Shown here piece after piece: positions 10,600-21,471 of a DNA stretch of 64,000 nt. Made by a program: the position numbers and the translations under genes. The stretch comes from Phragmites australis (Eukaryota; Streptophyta; Magnoliopsida; Poales; Poaceae): assembly GCF_958298935.1 (NCBI RefSeq), contig NC_084922.1, forward strand, positions 48,515,458-48,579,457, written 5' to 3'. The notes beneath the pieces were generated by a model, which saw only the letters and a program-made list of their open reading frames with translations, searched no databases and was not told the DNA's origin. How positions within the stretch are numbered: position 1 is the first letter of the stretch; each line of letters starts with the position of its first letter.

Positions 10600-11945
10600 T
10601 CGCATTTTCTGCAAGTTTGGAGGCTATGGTTGGGCTACCCACATCCAAATCCATGATGACTGCGGAGTCCCATTCCGTTTCATCATGAGGTACGACCTAG
10701 AGGAGCATAGTGTGCTCCAAGCACAGGACACCTTGCCGGAGTCCGAAGGCTCTAAGGCCGAACGTGAGGTTTGCATGACGGTCCATATAGTGGGGGGCAA
10801 TAGCGACGCTCGTGCCATGGGAACCGAAGGTAAGCCCCAGGCCGTAGGCCAAGAGGGAAACTAGTCCATCGCCAGGCATGGAGATGGTCATATATTGCCC
10901 TAGCAACAGCAACGCCACATGAAGGAACGCTCACATGAGGTAGAGACATTGGTGTTGTCGTCTTCAAGGCCATCATACCGCACGCAGAACGCGATCACCA
11001 GGGGCTCCCCCTTCACGATGTCTCACTGCTCCATAGTCAGCAGCTCGACTACGAGGCCATGGCCCCCCGTGCAGAACTTGCATACTGAGTGAGTACATCT
11101 TAGCCACCCGCCAGTGGCGGTACTAGAGGGGTCACCGATAGCATCGTGGCTACACAATCTCGCTATATTGGTAGAGAGCGCCTGACGCCAGACCATGGTA
11201 GCCGCCACCCTGTCCACCATAAGGGACGGTCGAGATGGTGGCTGACAAGGTTCATAGTGGGCCCCATGGTAGGAGGAACCTCAGGCTCCCTCAGTGGTAG
11301 GGAGTACGAGGAGATCCCATCGTGCCGGGATAGTCCACCTACTGACCTGAGCGATTTGCTTCGTCATCGCGACCTTCGTGGTGTAATTTGAGGCTAAAGG
11401 GCTACCCAAAAACAAGAGGACCGCACCTGGCGAGAGAAAGACAAGGGCAAGCGACCCTATCACTAACCTACCCTTCGTGGGGAGGTGTTAGACTCCTACG
11501 TCCCTTTGCCAGGGCCACGAGTACATCAGATCTCTTCCCGAGCGCATGCAGCGGCCCAACGACGAGCGACTCCCCATTAGGAGATGGAGTGCAATGCTTT
11601 CAGCTGGTCCTAGCCAAAAGAATATGATGGCTTGACCAAGTCGAAGGAGTTCCTGCAGATCTACACCACCATGGTGCAGGTCATGAGAGGCGACAGAAAG
11701 GTCATGGCAAACTATTTCCCGATAGCTCTGGCCGGTTTAGCACGGTCCTAACTGATGAACCTCCCCAGTGGGTTGGTTTGGTCCTGAAAAGACTTGTGCG
11801 ATCAGTTCGTCACCAATTTCCAGGAGACCGATACCCGACCAGGGGTAAAGAATGACCTGTATCAGGTCAGAGAGCAGCATGGCAATACATCTGTCGTTTC
11901 ACCGATGCCATATCTAGTTTCAACGGAAGCTTAATGTTATTGTTA
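10600..11945 (+). pseudogene. Decayed gypsy gag remnant, 3'-truncated
   Basis: Downstream of the LTR and primer site, broken frames show Gag-like text: around 11625-11900, YDGLTKSKEFLQIYTTMVQV, then ANYFPIALAGLARS, WSKDLCDQFV-like residues, and QYICRFTDAIS, which matches the usual YIRRFTD motif of retrotransposon gag. Several stops and frame changes are present. The similarity ends near 11945 and no protease, reverse transcriptase or integrase follows, so the element is truncated. The earlier part (10600-11600) is probably the long untranslated/gag N-terminal region but cannot be read confidently. Confidence 0.6.
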
Positions 11946-14048
11946 TTGTTATTGTCTGTTCCAAGCATGATTTCCAACTGTGTTAGTACCTTTACGTGTA
12001 AAGAGTTGTATTCGCTCGATTCAAATGTTATATATCTTCCGAGCTCGATCAATCTTGACGTCAGGGAAGGCCTCATCAGACATGCATGAGTATCTCTCCG
12101 AGCGTTTGGATCAGAAATAAACGGCCTAGATCTAACTCGTAGTGGAGCCCACTGTCATTATCTACGTACGTAACAAAAGATTTAGCGGTTGACGTCTCGA
12201 CGCATGCGTATGGAAACTTGAAAGGACAGCGGTCTTTCAACACTAACCAACCTAACCTACCCACTTAGTTTGTCACTACATATACATGTTGCAAGTTCTA
12301 GGAGATCAGGAAGAGATACGAGCAGAATTCTCTGCTGGAACCTTGCAAGAAGTTTCGCGTGTCGTAACCGAGAGCGATCGTCCTAATCAGTCCTGACTAA
12401 CCGGCCGGCAGGTAAATATCTAGTTGTGTCTGCCCTAGCTACACCTGGACAATATAGACACGCAACGTAGTTTACATGTACTTGCATAAACTGATGGATG
12501 ACGTGCATTAACAATAGCAATTAATTCAATCACATAAAATTTTGTTGGTGCACACAGATTACACTACCACATAAACAGTAAAACCAGACAGACCGACAAA
12601 GATATTTTCTTAGAATCGGTTATTATCAAAATACGTAGAGACGGTAGGTTGCTAAGATAAAATACACAAATTAATTATTATAAACCACTCTTGAGCTAGT
12701 TCTGCAGATCCTCACATTATCCAACTTGCTAGAGACGGTAGGTTGCTAAGATAAAATACACAAATTAATTATTATTAACCACTCTTGAGCTAGTTCTGCA
12801 GATCCTCACATTATCCAACTTGCTAGATTTGTCCATACGTATAATCAAAGGAAACTATAGCCATTCGCCCGTTCTCAACATGACCAATCTTCACAAAGAT
12901 GTGCTAGTGACATATGAGCTCAATTAGATAAGTTAAGCGCAGTTGCACATACATACAATAATCAATGAATAGGCGTAAATCTATGAGCATATCTGTCCAT
13001 AGGTATGCAAAATGTGTACTAGTCATTCTTAAGCTCCAAGCAGCAAGCCGAAGCTAAAATTAAAAGATATACTAGTCCAATTAGGAGATGGGAAACATCC
13101 CTAACATCCTCTCTCTCTCTCCCGAATTTACTAGCATGCTTATCGATCGATTGGGCATGCATATATATATATATGAAAAGTTATTGCCCGGTCAGTAGCA
13201 TAGCAGTAATGGGATAACGATGACGAGTTAGAGTGGCAATTGTCATGTGGAGACCATTGACTTGACCCTCGATAGATTACACGGTTACAGTACAGCCACA
13301 CATAATCTCGGCAAGTTGGAACTTGGAAGGCGATTACCTTTGTTAAAAACGCTTTCACTCTCATGCAGTTGATCAATGGGTTACTGCTCCGCCACTTGGC
13401 AGTTTTTTCCTTCTCTTTTCCAAACAACCACATTTATTTACTTTATATATATACACACACAAAATGTGAAAAAGAAAATATGATTATTGTGACGCCATGC
13501 ATATTAGCCATGCGCCTTTTGCTCGCCCCCCATTAGCAGGCAGGATCGATCCTGCTTCGTCACGTACGTACGTGTGCATGTACACACACGTATAGGCTAA
13601 CATGAAACTCTCTGAGATGTATACTCACCTAGCTATAGCTGCTACCTGTGGTTGAATAGTAAGAGATTAGCAGCGTGGTCAACTTAATTTGTTGGATAAT
13701 TAGCAGGCCGGCAGGTAACGGGATAAGGACGAGTATGTAGGGTCAGAGCACATGGCGTCGATGGCGAAATAGACCAGTGACCGTAGATTGCTGTGTTACC
13801 ATACTTAATGAGTACTGCAGCATGTCGCCTTTGATTTCCCAATGACGTAATGTCAATCGTTTCACTTTCGTGTGCGTATATGTCAGCATTGCTAGCTCTC
13901 GGCTCGCATGCGTGTGGTTCTTGGCCATCGATCACGATTTATGCTACTTAATTTACAGCGTCGTGTTCTGAAGGGGTCTCTAGTTTTGAGCGATAAGTGG
14001 AGAAAGCACCGGCGATGTTGACAAACCTGACATGAGAATACCAGTACA
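11946..14048. other. Intergenic spacer with short repeats
   Basis: No supported gene. Contents: a TTATTG microsatellite at about 11937-11957, a 94-bp tandem duplication (separate entry), an AT dinucleotide run near 13158-13173, and CGTA/ACAC runs near 13561-13590. Two segments near 13185-13290 and 13690-13810 share scattered words (GGGATAA, GACGAGTA/GACGAGTT, ACCATTG/ACCAGTG), hinting at an old duplication, but I could not align them well. Confidence 0.4.
12636..12823. repeat. Tandem duplication, 2 x 94 bp
   Basis: The block starting TAGAGACGGTAGGTTGCTAA at 12636 is repeated immediately at 12730, ending at 12823. The copies are almost identical; I saw a single difference (TATAAACC versus TATTAACC). 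The lack of divergence points to a recent event. Confidence 0.95.
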
Positions 14049-14172
14049 CACTATTACTAAAGCAAATTTTTCAGAGACGGGTCAGTAACTCATTTCTACA
14101 TGCGTTTAGCCAATTTATCTGGAATCGAAGGTCTGTACAAATAAACGATTTCCACAGACGCAAAACAGATTT

Positions 14173-14270
14173 CACATGCTGTTAGCTTAAGGAACCGCAT
14201 GTGGAAAATAATTTTATACCTGTGTATAAAATTATTTTCCACATGCGGTTCCTTAAGCTAACAGCATGTG
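14173..14270. repeat. Perfect 47-bp inverted repeat with 4-bp loop
   Basis: Arm 14173-14219 starts CACATGCTGTTAGC and is the exact reverse complement of 14224-14270; the loop is CTGT. It sits in the subterminal repeat zone of the CACTA element, where the motif CCGCATGTGG occurs in both orientations. Confidence 0.95.
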
Positions 14271-14544
14271 GAAATTATTTTTCACAGATGGCCCTCTTAC
14301 GGAACCGCTTGTGAACAAATTTTCCACAGGTAGCCCACTAAAGATTTCCACAGATGGGTGACATAAGGACCCGCCTTTGATATGTATTTCTTAAAAAAAA
14401 TAATGAGCATATATTTTATTCCCTCCAGATTTCATACAGTTTCAATACAGATTTCAACATCACAGATTTCAACATCACAGATTTAAATATTTAACACAAG
14501 TACAATAATATTCATAAGTATTTTTACATCAGAAGCCTATATTG

Positions 14545-15617
14545 CTAAGATTCTTTCTTCTCCCACTCACAAAGCCTCGGATAGCTAGCTAATTCGCCTC
14601 CGAGATCAAAGAATTTATCACTCACGTGGATGACTTTGTGCATAATAAACCGGCACATGTCACGTTGGACGTTTTGGATATCTTTGTCTGTAAGAGAGAG
14701 GTTGGTACGTTGGATCATCCGTGCCTGAAATGAAAACACAACTAAAAGAGTTAAAACACTACTGACAACGGAAATATAACCAAATAAAAATATACAAGTA
14801 CAATGATGACTTACGTCCTAAGGTTCGTTGTGTACCTCTGTTTACCCTAAGAAATTGGCAAACATAGTATCCACAAAGAACGCTATCGAAACCTTGCTTG
14901 TGGCACTTCAAATAAAAACGCATCGTATTCGTTAGTTCAATAAGACTCTTCGTCATAAATAGTGAGATACAAGCATTAGAAGTGTGTTATTACCGGAAAG
15001 TGTATACGGACCGTCATCGCATCCGGCTTGGCTGTATCGTGTATCCCACCTTTCGTTACGTACCACATGTAGGCCCTACTCGAATGACAATAAGTAATTA
15101 TCAATTCATAAATTATTTATAAGAATTTTATGTATGGAGATTTCCTTTACCTCTGTATAACGTCAATGAAATCTTGGTAGAATTTTTGTTGAAGATCGGC
15201 TGAGTCAAGGATCACAATTTTGCTCGACTTTGGCATCAACATTATACAAATATAGTGGTCGCTACATGAATACTTATGTTAGATTCTTGATCGATCAATT
15301 AAGTTGAATACTTATGTTAGGTTCATGATGTATCATACTTACTTAAAGTTGTAGGGAGCCAAGATGTAGTCCTTGTCCTGCATTTCTAGCATAGCTCTTC
15401 CTATATAGGTTGACATTTCAAGCCTGCGTGTTTTGGTTATTTCTCTTATGACGCTTGATTTCTCTTTGTTACTCCTCCCCTTAATCTTGGGGTCATCAGT
15501 CCTCAAGTTCACGAGCATGTTAGACTGGGAAATTCGTTGCGGATTAATGAATCCAACGTGTGCCTTCAACTTTTCCGCATCATTAAATTGCATCCTACAG
15601 AATAAGTCACTAATCAT
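14545..15617 (-). CDS. CACTA-borne Ulp1-like (C48) cysteine peptidase domain, C-terminal part of the element gene
   Basis: Minus-strand exons joined by plausible GT-AG sites. 15617 to about 15350 gives KLKAHVGFINPQRISQ and YIGRAMLEMQDKDYILAPYNF. About 15263-15153 gives DHYICIMLMPKSSKIVILDSADLQQ (written here only as consecutive motifs HYIC, LDSAD). About 15080-14995 gives AYMWYVTKGGIHDTAKPD. About 14915-14820 gives CHKQGFDSVLCGYYVCQFLR. The last exon ends EWEKKES at 14545. The C48 catalytic set is visible: His in HYIC (codon about 15256-15258), Asp in LDSAD (about 15200), Gln in HKQ and Cys in LCGYY (codon 14873-14875). Family knowledge: Ulp1-like peptidases cleave SUMO-type modifiers; TE-borne copies are common in plants and their role is unclear. 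Stops inside the exons were not seen. Confidence 0.65.
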
Positions 15618-15929
15618 TAGCTTCTATAACGTAAGGGTAGATTGTAGGCACTTACAGACACCCCGCGCTTATGAGATTGACGCCGAGTTTGTCGCGGCAG
15701 AACAAAGCGTGCGTGTCCTTAAAATCCACCATGAAATGGAGTCTCTGCTTAGATAAACATTAGCGGGGACAGAAGCAGTGATTATGGAGAATCCCGCGCG
15801 ACGTGCCCTCATGTACCATTCGTGGAATCTCCTCATCTCTCATGGACCTCCTTGGAGTTGAAACAATGGCAAAAATGGCTTGCCATACTCATATTTCTCA
15901 GGAACATCTGGTGTAGGCAAGAAATTCAA

Positions 15930-16809
15930 CTAAGAGGTACTTAATGTTTTGCCAGTCTCTTTCATGAGATCGCCCTTCGCTGGAGATTCCTGAGCGGATG
16001 ATGCCTTTGATTTTGATAAGGATAGAAGCCACCTCTTCACCGAAGATGGTAGAGTCTTTTTGTACGGGGTAACCATGACAGGGACTCTCCGATGCTCAAG
16101 TGAATGTGGCAGAGGCACAGACGCTAGAGGTGGAGGTGCCGGAGTCGCAGACGATGGAGGCGAAGATGCCTGAGGTGTAGATACTGGGCGCGGGGGCGAA
16201 GGTGCCTGAGGCGGAGACACTTGGCTCTGGGGTGGAGGTGCCTGAGGCGGCGAGGCTTGGCTCTGGGGCGGAGGTGCTTGAGGCGGTGAGGCTTGGCTCT
16301 GGGCCGGAGGTGCTTGAGGCGGCGAGGCTTGGCTCTAGGGTGGAGGTGCCTGAGACAGAGATGCTGGACGCGGGGGCGGCCGTGACGCTGGCGATTGTGA
16401 CTTCTGACGGCTGAAGATGATATCCCGTCTGGGCCATAGAATGAAGTTGCAACAGCCTCATCGAGAATCTCGATATCCTCAAGTGTGCTGATGTCAAGCT
16501 TGTATTTCATGAAAAGTGACTTTACCGAGTCCACTTGTACCCTGCTGTAACCGGCCGGAATATCTTGATTGTGAAACACACGACCTGGAATGGCTTGGCC
16601 CGTGGCAGCCTTAACAGTGAAGTCTCCCTGCCAATCGGAACATGTAGCATGCAAGGGGTAGCCTCTGTGATATCATTCATAGGATATCTCTGGTTATCGA
16701 CCTGCGTGGACCCGACGCTGCTCCGAAAGCCAGGGCTTGTTGGTTGTTCTATCATCATTAATGTCGCCTTTTCCTTCTCCTTTTCATTCCACATCTTCAT
16801 AAACTGCAA
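15930..16809 (-). CDS. N-terminal and proline/serine-rich part of the CACTA element gene
   Basis: Minus-strand frames upstream of the Ulp1-like domain. The first part has MQFMKMWNEKEKEKA, then YPMNDITEATPCMLHVP, then QAIPGRVFHNQDIPAGYSRVQVD in a neighbouring frame: this is the layout seen in grass CACTA proteins that precede an Ulp1 domain. It is followed by a repetitive Pro/Ser/Ala linker (SPPQAPSPP) encoded by a 36-bp minisatellite and ending KRWLLSLSKSKASS. The blocks change frame around 16400-16650, so either introns or frameshifts are present and I could not build one clean model. Confidence 0.45.
16165..16380. repeat. 36-bp coding minisatellite, about 5-6 copies
   Basis: On the plus strand a unit like GGAGGTGCCTGAGGCGGCGA plus GGCTTGGCTCTGGGGC recurs with period 36. 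Being a multiple of three, it encodes a repeated 12-residue Pro/Ser/Ala-rich peptide on the minus strand (SLAASSTSAPEP-like in one frame). Confidence 0.8.
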
Positions 16810-18227
16810 CTTAGCATGTTCTTGTATCTCTTCCGCTAGGGTCTTCTTATATCTATTACGGATCTTGTATCTCTTCCACTAGAGTCTTCTTATGTACACA
16901 GTTAACCTTCTTTTCCCTTTGTTTGTTACTACTGCTATAACCTGCCATGGAGAACCAAACCTTAGTTTAGATAGCTAGTGAATGTGGCTGTACTCTTTAC
17001 CTACATGAGATAAACTTTAGTTTTGCTTTTGTGTGTCTCACTAAGGTGGAATTTTCTTTCAGTAATAGATGATATACTCATCGCATATAGTGACTTTGTC
17101 GATCTTCAAGCACCATATATTCGATCTATTAGGTACTGTAAGTGAGTATGTTTATACGAGTATCTATAAGATATACTATTGTTTTAAAAAAAATACATTA
17201 CCTGACATAGATGTGATTCAAGGCGAGAAGGATGCTTGATCATTGTGTCATGTAAGTGCGTATACGGTGATGCCAATATGTGAATCGAGATCGAGAGCCC
17301 ATAGATGAAACTTGTCATAATAGATGGTTGAGTACGACTTCTGCAGGAACAAAAACACCTATATAGAAAGAGAAAAATGCAAAAAAAAAAACTAAAAGTC
17401 AGTCTGGTTTTGAGAATTCAAAGTTGTTTTGTTGCAAAAGGTCACCCACAAATTCGATCTGGTTTAAACTGCACCCCTGCATGCACATGTTTTGCTTCAC
17501 TGACCCATTTCCACCATGTGGACGCGGGGCTCGCCATGGCAACCCAGTCAGGCTTGGTCCAACGTGGCCCATTTTTTGGTTTATGTGACCATCTTTACAC
17601 TTTGTTACTCATGTACCTGAATATATACTCATAACAAGATAAGTCATCATGTTCAATTAACCATATATATGCAAAAATATGTGCTTTTGTTGCTTCAAAA
17701 AATTTTAAAAAAATATACGTGTTTCATAATTCATGTGCAATCTATTTTAATTGATTCACCCAAAAATCCTATATAGAATTTAAACTAAAATTCTTTAAAA
17801 AGGCTACTTTTATAACTTTTAACAATTGTTAGGGCCTCAAATAAATTTCTAAAAAATCTAGGAAAACTCACTAATGTGATGGACTAATTTCTAAAATTAT
17901 TTTCAGCTCTAGATTATATGGTGAAAAAGTGAGTTCCTTTGTAATGCTCTATTTATATATATTTTTATTATTTGATGTGATATTCTTCTTTTTATTCAAT
18001 TTGAATTCAAACATATACACCCCCTGACTGCGCCAGAAATATTGTTTATAGCTCTATTTTCTCCTCACATCTTCTCTACATAAAACATAGAACTTCTGTT
18101 GCTCCAAATATCTGATAAAATTCACTAATATTCTTCTTATGTGATAGACTAATTTCTAAAATTATTTTCAATTTTATGAATTTGGCTATTATATTCTCCA
18201 CCGACCAAGTGTGTCATAGAGCAACTG

Positions 18228-18560
18228 GCCACACGACTTAGCTTTAAACATGAAATGACAATACCCTATTGCCAGCAGAACATCTCTATTGTGACTCACA
18301 CTTTAGACACGAACTGATCACACGATAGAGCTTTAGGTATGAAATGACAATGCATCAGACTTTAGACATAAAGTATCCATACGACTCATCTTTAACCATG
18401 AAATAACAACATATCTGTTCTGACTCAGGCTTTAGACACAAAAGTGACAACACGACAGAGTTTTAATCATAAATTAAATGTCAACACCTCTATTTTGACC
18501 AAGGCTTCAAACACGAAGTGACCACACGATAGAGCTTTAAGCATGAAATGACAACTTAAG
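18228..18560. repeat. Diverged tandem repeat, about five copies
   Basis: A unit containing CACACGATAGAGCTTTA followed by CATGAAATGACAA recurs at about 18231, 18313, 18379, 18450 and 18523. Spacing varies from about 65 to 80 bp and copies differ by many substitutions. It lies between the terminal repeats of the surrounding element. Confidence 0.65.
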
Positions 18561-19210
18561 GATTCATTTGCTGGAAAGCGGTAGTCATTTCATGAATGAG
18601 TTGTAAACGACTTTTATAGAGCTACCTCAATACATGCATGTGCTTTTATAGACTCAAGCACCTAACTCCACAGGGCAGTTGCTATTGAAGATGGGTTTAC
18701 TTCACTTTGTTTACTTCACTCATTTGTAAACGGCTCAGAATAATCTAAAAATAAGAATTATTGGACATTGGAGATGGGTTTACTTCACTTGTTTGTATAA
18801 CTATTCTTTTTTCACTAATAACTACTATCCCATATACATCATGATATGGAATTCTTTAGACTACAAGATCAAACCAAATAATAGAACAGGGTCTCATAAT
18901 TAACGTTCAACAAATTAGGATTTATTTAGTAAATATTTTTTATCTTCTATTTGAACTTATTTCCCTAATTCTTCTAGTTTCTTTAATGGACCAAAAACGT
19001 CAATGCCCTTACTTTTCCGATTTGAAACCATCGACTTGCCCATACTTTGCAACGGATGGTTCACAATGTCAAGCCAGAGAGTTTGATCAGAAACTAGACT
19101 ATTTTACCCTTGTATGGCTATAAATAGCCAACCAACGTGTGAACATGGCTACAAAATAGAAGAGAAGAGGAGAGAGGGAGAGAGAGAATGACATAGGGGA
19201 GTGCTTCCAG

Positions 19211-19675
19211 CGGATCCAAGGGCTCTGCGTATTTGGGCTTGTCAAGATTTTGTTGCGATTGCAAGAGCAAGAGCAAAGCGACAAGGTGAAGGGCTGGAAC
19301 TCCGGCCAAATACGATAGAGTGTTCCTCAGATGCTATGCTAGGGTGAGTTTTGTTCCTGTGTTCAACATCAGTTGGATTTTGAAGGTTCTTATTGTTTTT
19401 TTTCCCATGAGTTACAAAAATGCAACTTTTTCATGTGACAGAATGTGTTGGAGGACAACAGAAGCCACATTGTCGAGGAAGTGATGAACCAGAATACAAA
19501 TACAAGGTACAAAGTAGAAGCTTTACATGACATGGGGTTGCAACTGACTGCTTTGAAGGAAGTGCCTATGAAGATGAATGAAATAGAAAGGAGTCTAAAC
19601 CACCTTAAGATAATGGTATTTGTACTTTTACTTGGTATGGTCTGGATGATGGCTAGGGTGTAAGGCTTTCTAGAT
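19211..19675 (+). pseudogene. Short GRF-zinc-finger-like reading frame within the inverted-repeat element
   Basis: Two exon-like pieces. The first (about 19211-19342) reads SRFCCDCKSKSKATR, a stop, then RAGTPAKYDRVFLRC; the Cys spacing and R...F..C pattern recall the plant GRF zinc finger. A GGTGAG donor and a GACAG acceptor at about 19440 join it to a second piece reading VLEDNRSHIVEEV..., ending with a coiled segment and a hydrophobic tail (MVFVLLLGMVWMMA) before the stop at 19663. GRF-type plant proteins often have this short coiled plus C-terminal hydrophobic layout. The in-frame stop suggests decay. Assignment is tentative. Confidence 0.35.
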
Positions 19676-20170
19676 GTAACATGCAGTGTAATGTTAAATC
19701 TTGATGTATTGAAAAATAAATGGAACTGACTGGTACTTCAATATCTCGGGTCAGAGAGAAGATGGAAGGGGATAATAGAGCTATGAACAATAGTTCTGGC
19801 GCAATTAAGCGGTGTATATGTTTGAATTCAAATGGAATAAAATGAAGAATATCACATGAAATGATAAAAATACATATAAATATAGCATTACAAAGGAGCT
19901 CATTTTTTTCCCCATATAACCTAGGGCTAAAATAATTTTAAAAATTATTCCATCACTTAAGAAGAATATTTATGAATTTTTCTAGATTTTGGAAATTTAT
20001 TTGAGGCCCTAATAATTGTTAAAAGTTATATAAGTAGCTTTTTTTTAGAATTTTAGTTTAAATTCTACGTAGCATTTTTAGGTGAATCTAATTAAAATAG
20101 ATTATACATGAATTATGAAATATATAAATATTTTTAGATTTTTAGAGCAACAGAAAATCATTGTTTTATT

Positions 20171-21471
20171 AGAAGATAGGAGGGGAAATTATAGGTGTAG
20201 TACTGTTCATACATATCGACGAGGTGGCAGGGGCAATAAAACGCTGCTACGGTACCATGAGTGCTTACCGCTCTATGAGAGTGGTATACGTTTATTTTTA
20301 TAAATCTTTTTATCGTAGGTCTATTTATTTAAATGTTAATGTTAGAAAAAAAAATAAAAAAAACTCGTGGACCTGCTCCTGCGTCTCGTTTCCGCGGGCC
20401 CAGCTGCCGATTCCGCGCGGCCTCAGTGACATATTTTTCGGCTACGGGCCTGCGGCACTCATCGGCTGCTACCCGCCCCACGCACGCCGAGCCGGGACGG
20501 CCCATCGCCGCGCGCTGACGGAGTGGCTAGCGCCTGAGATTGCAGCATCTGGGCAATCAACCAGTACTGTCCAAGTCACCGTTGCATCGGCCGGCCTGTC
20601 GGCAATTCAAGGCTAGGATGTTACCACTCGTGCCCCCGGATGGCAGCATTTTGTTCTTACGCAGCTACGCTTGGGGAGAGCGCTTGCACAGCTTCAACCT
20701 CGAAAGTTGAAATTGTCATCGACCCTGCAATGCCAACGAGGTGAGTCGGCTGTATGCCTGCAACCAATTTGTATGGCACAAGGGGAGAAGAATCTCGATG
20801 CCACAGCAACAAAAGAAAGGACAATGACCTCAATTATTTAGGCTCTGCCAGGGCATAACTCACAGATTATAACCGACATTTTTTACTACTTAATACCCCA
20901 TGACTGTACATAATTGCAAATGAACAAGTTTGAATGAAATTTGTAAGGAAAAAAACATGACGGCAATGCTTTCATCAGCTAAAAAACAACACGAACGTGA
21001 CCAATAAACTAACATTTTATTCCACCAGTTCCGAAGGAGATGGCACAGGTATTCTAGTTTCCAGTGTCCAGCTACTGTATATCCAATTATCCAATGCGGA
21101 GAACTCTAAAAACACAGATGCAACAGGCCCCTCCCAGCTGAACAAAAAAGGTCCAGCACACGCTTCTGGACCACGGTCTCATGTACAAATTACACATCAT
21201 GTGAACACATGTACACTAAGTCTCAGCAGGAAATTACCATGTGAAAAACGCAAGAGGAAAAAAACCCGCAGCCATCCACAAATCACAACAGCAGAATCCC
21301 TCCCAAACTCTCCTAATTGGGAGGGGAAAGGTCGTGTCCTGTGACTCAACAAATATACCCCTTGTCCCTATGTCCTGTGCTGATCAGATCATCACTGTTT
21401 CAGCGATCAGACCATGTTGGAGATAAACTCCATTCACCCAAAGATAGCACGCCTAACATCTGGCATATCTT
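20171..21471. other. Intergenic, then 3'-untranslated region of AP4E
   Basis: 20370-20620 is a GC-rich island with overlapping open frames in several phases but no family signature. The stretch 20990-21471 is probably the AP4E 3' untranslated region: on the minus strand an AATAAA signal occurs at about 21011-21016. Nothing else was recognised. Confidence 0.4.

Larger units (their letters stand above)
14049..17350 (-). mobile_element. CACTA (En/Spm)-type element remnant
   Basis: The left edge begins CACTATTACTAAAGC at 14049, followed by subterminal repeats typical of grass CACTA ends: TTTCCACAGACG, CCGCATGTGG and TTTTCACAGATGG, alternating in both orientations to about 14370. Inside is a minus-strand gene with the proline/serine-rich protein plus Ulp1-like domain commonly found in grass CACTA elements. 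I could not find the opposite TAGTG end; the right side probably ends or is truncated before the inverted-repeat element at about 17676. No TNP2-type transposase was recognised, so the copy looks incomplete. Right boundary is a guess. Confidence 0.6.
17676..20170. mobile_element. Element with about 0.35-kb terminal inverted repeats
   Basis: The segment 17676-18016 is an inverted copy of 19800-20170: for example AAATCCTATATAGAATTTAA versus its counterpart near 20050, CTAACAATTGTTAGGGCCTC versus 20005, and TTTGAATTCAAACATATACA versus 19815-19835. A partial third copy lies at about 18085-18190 in direct orientation with the left arm. Inside are five diverged copies of a 60-80-bp repeat (18230-18560) and a short open frame (19211-19675). 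Size, long AT-rich arms and cargo resemble a Mutator-like element, but no transposase is present and ends and target duplication are not fixed. Confidence 0.6.

Noticed and set aside
12076..12264. 62-codon minus-strand frame
   Set aside because: No recognisable motif; length expected by chance in this composition.
20333..20616. GC-rich plus-strand frames near 20.4-20.6 kb
   Set aside because: No start context, no family features, and several phases open together.
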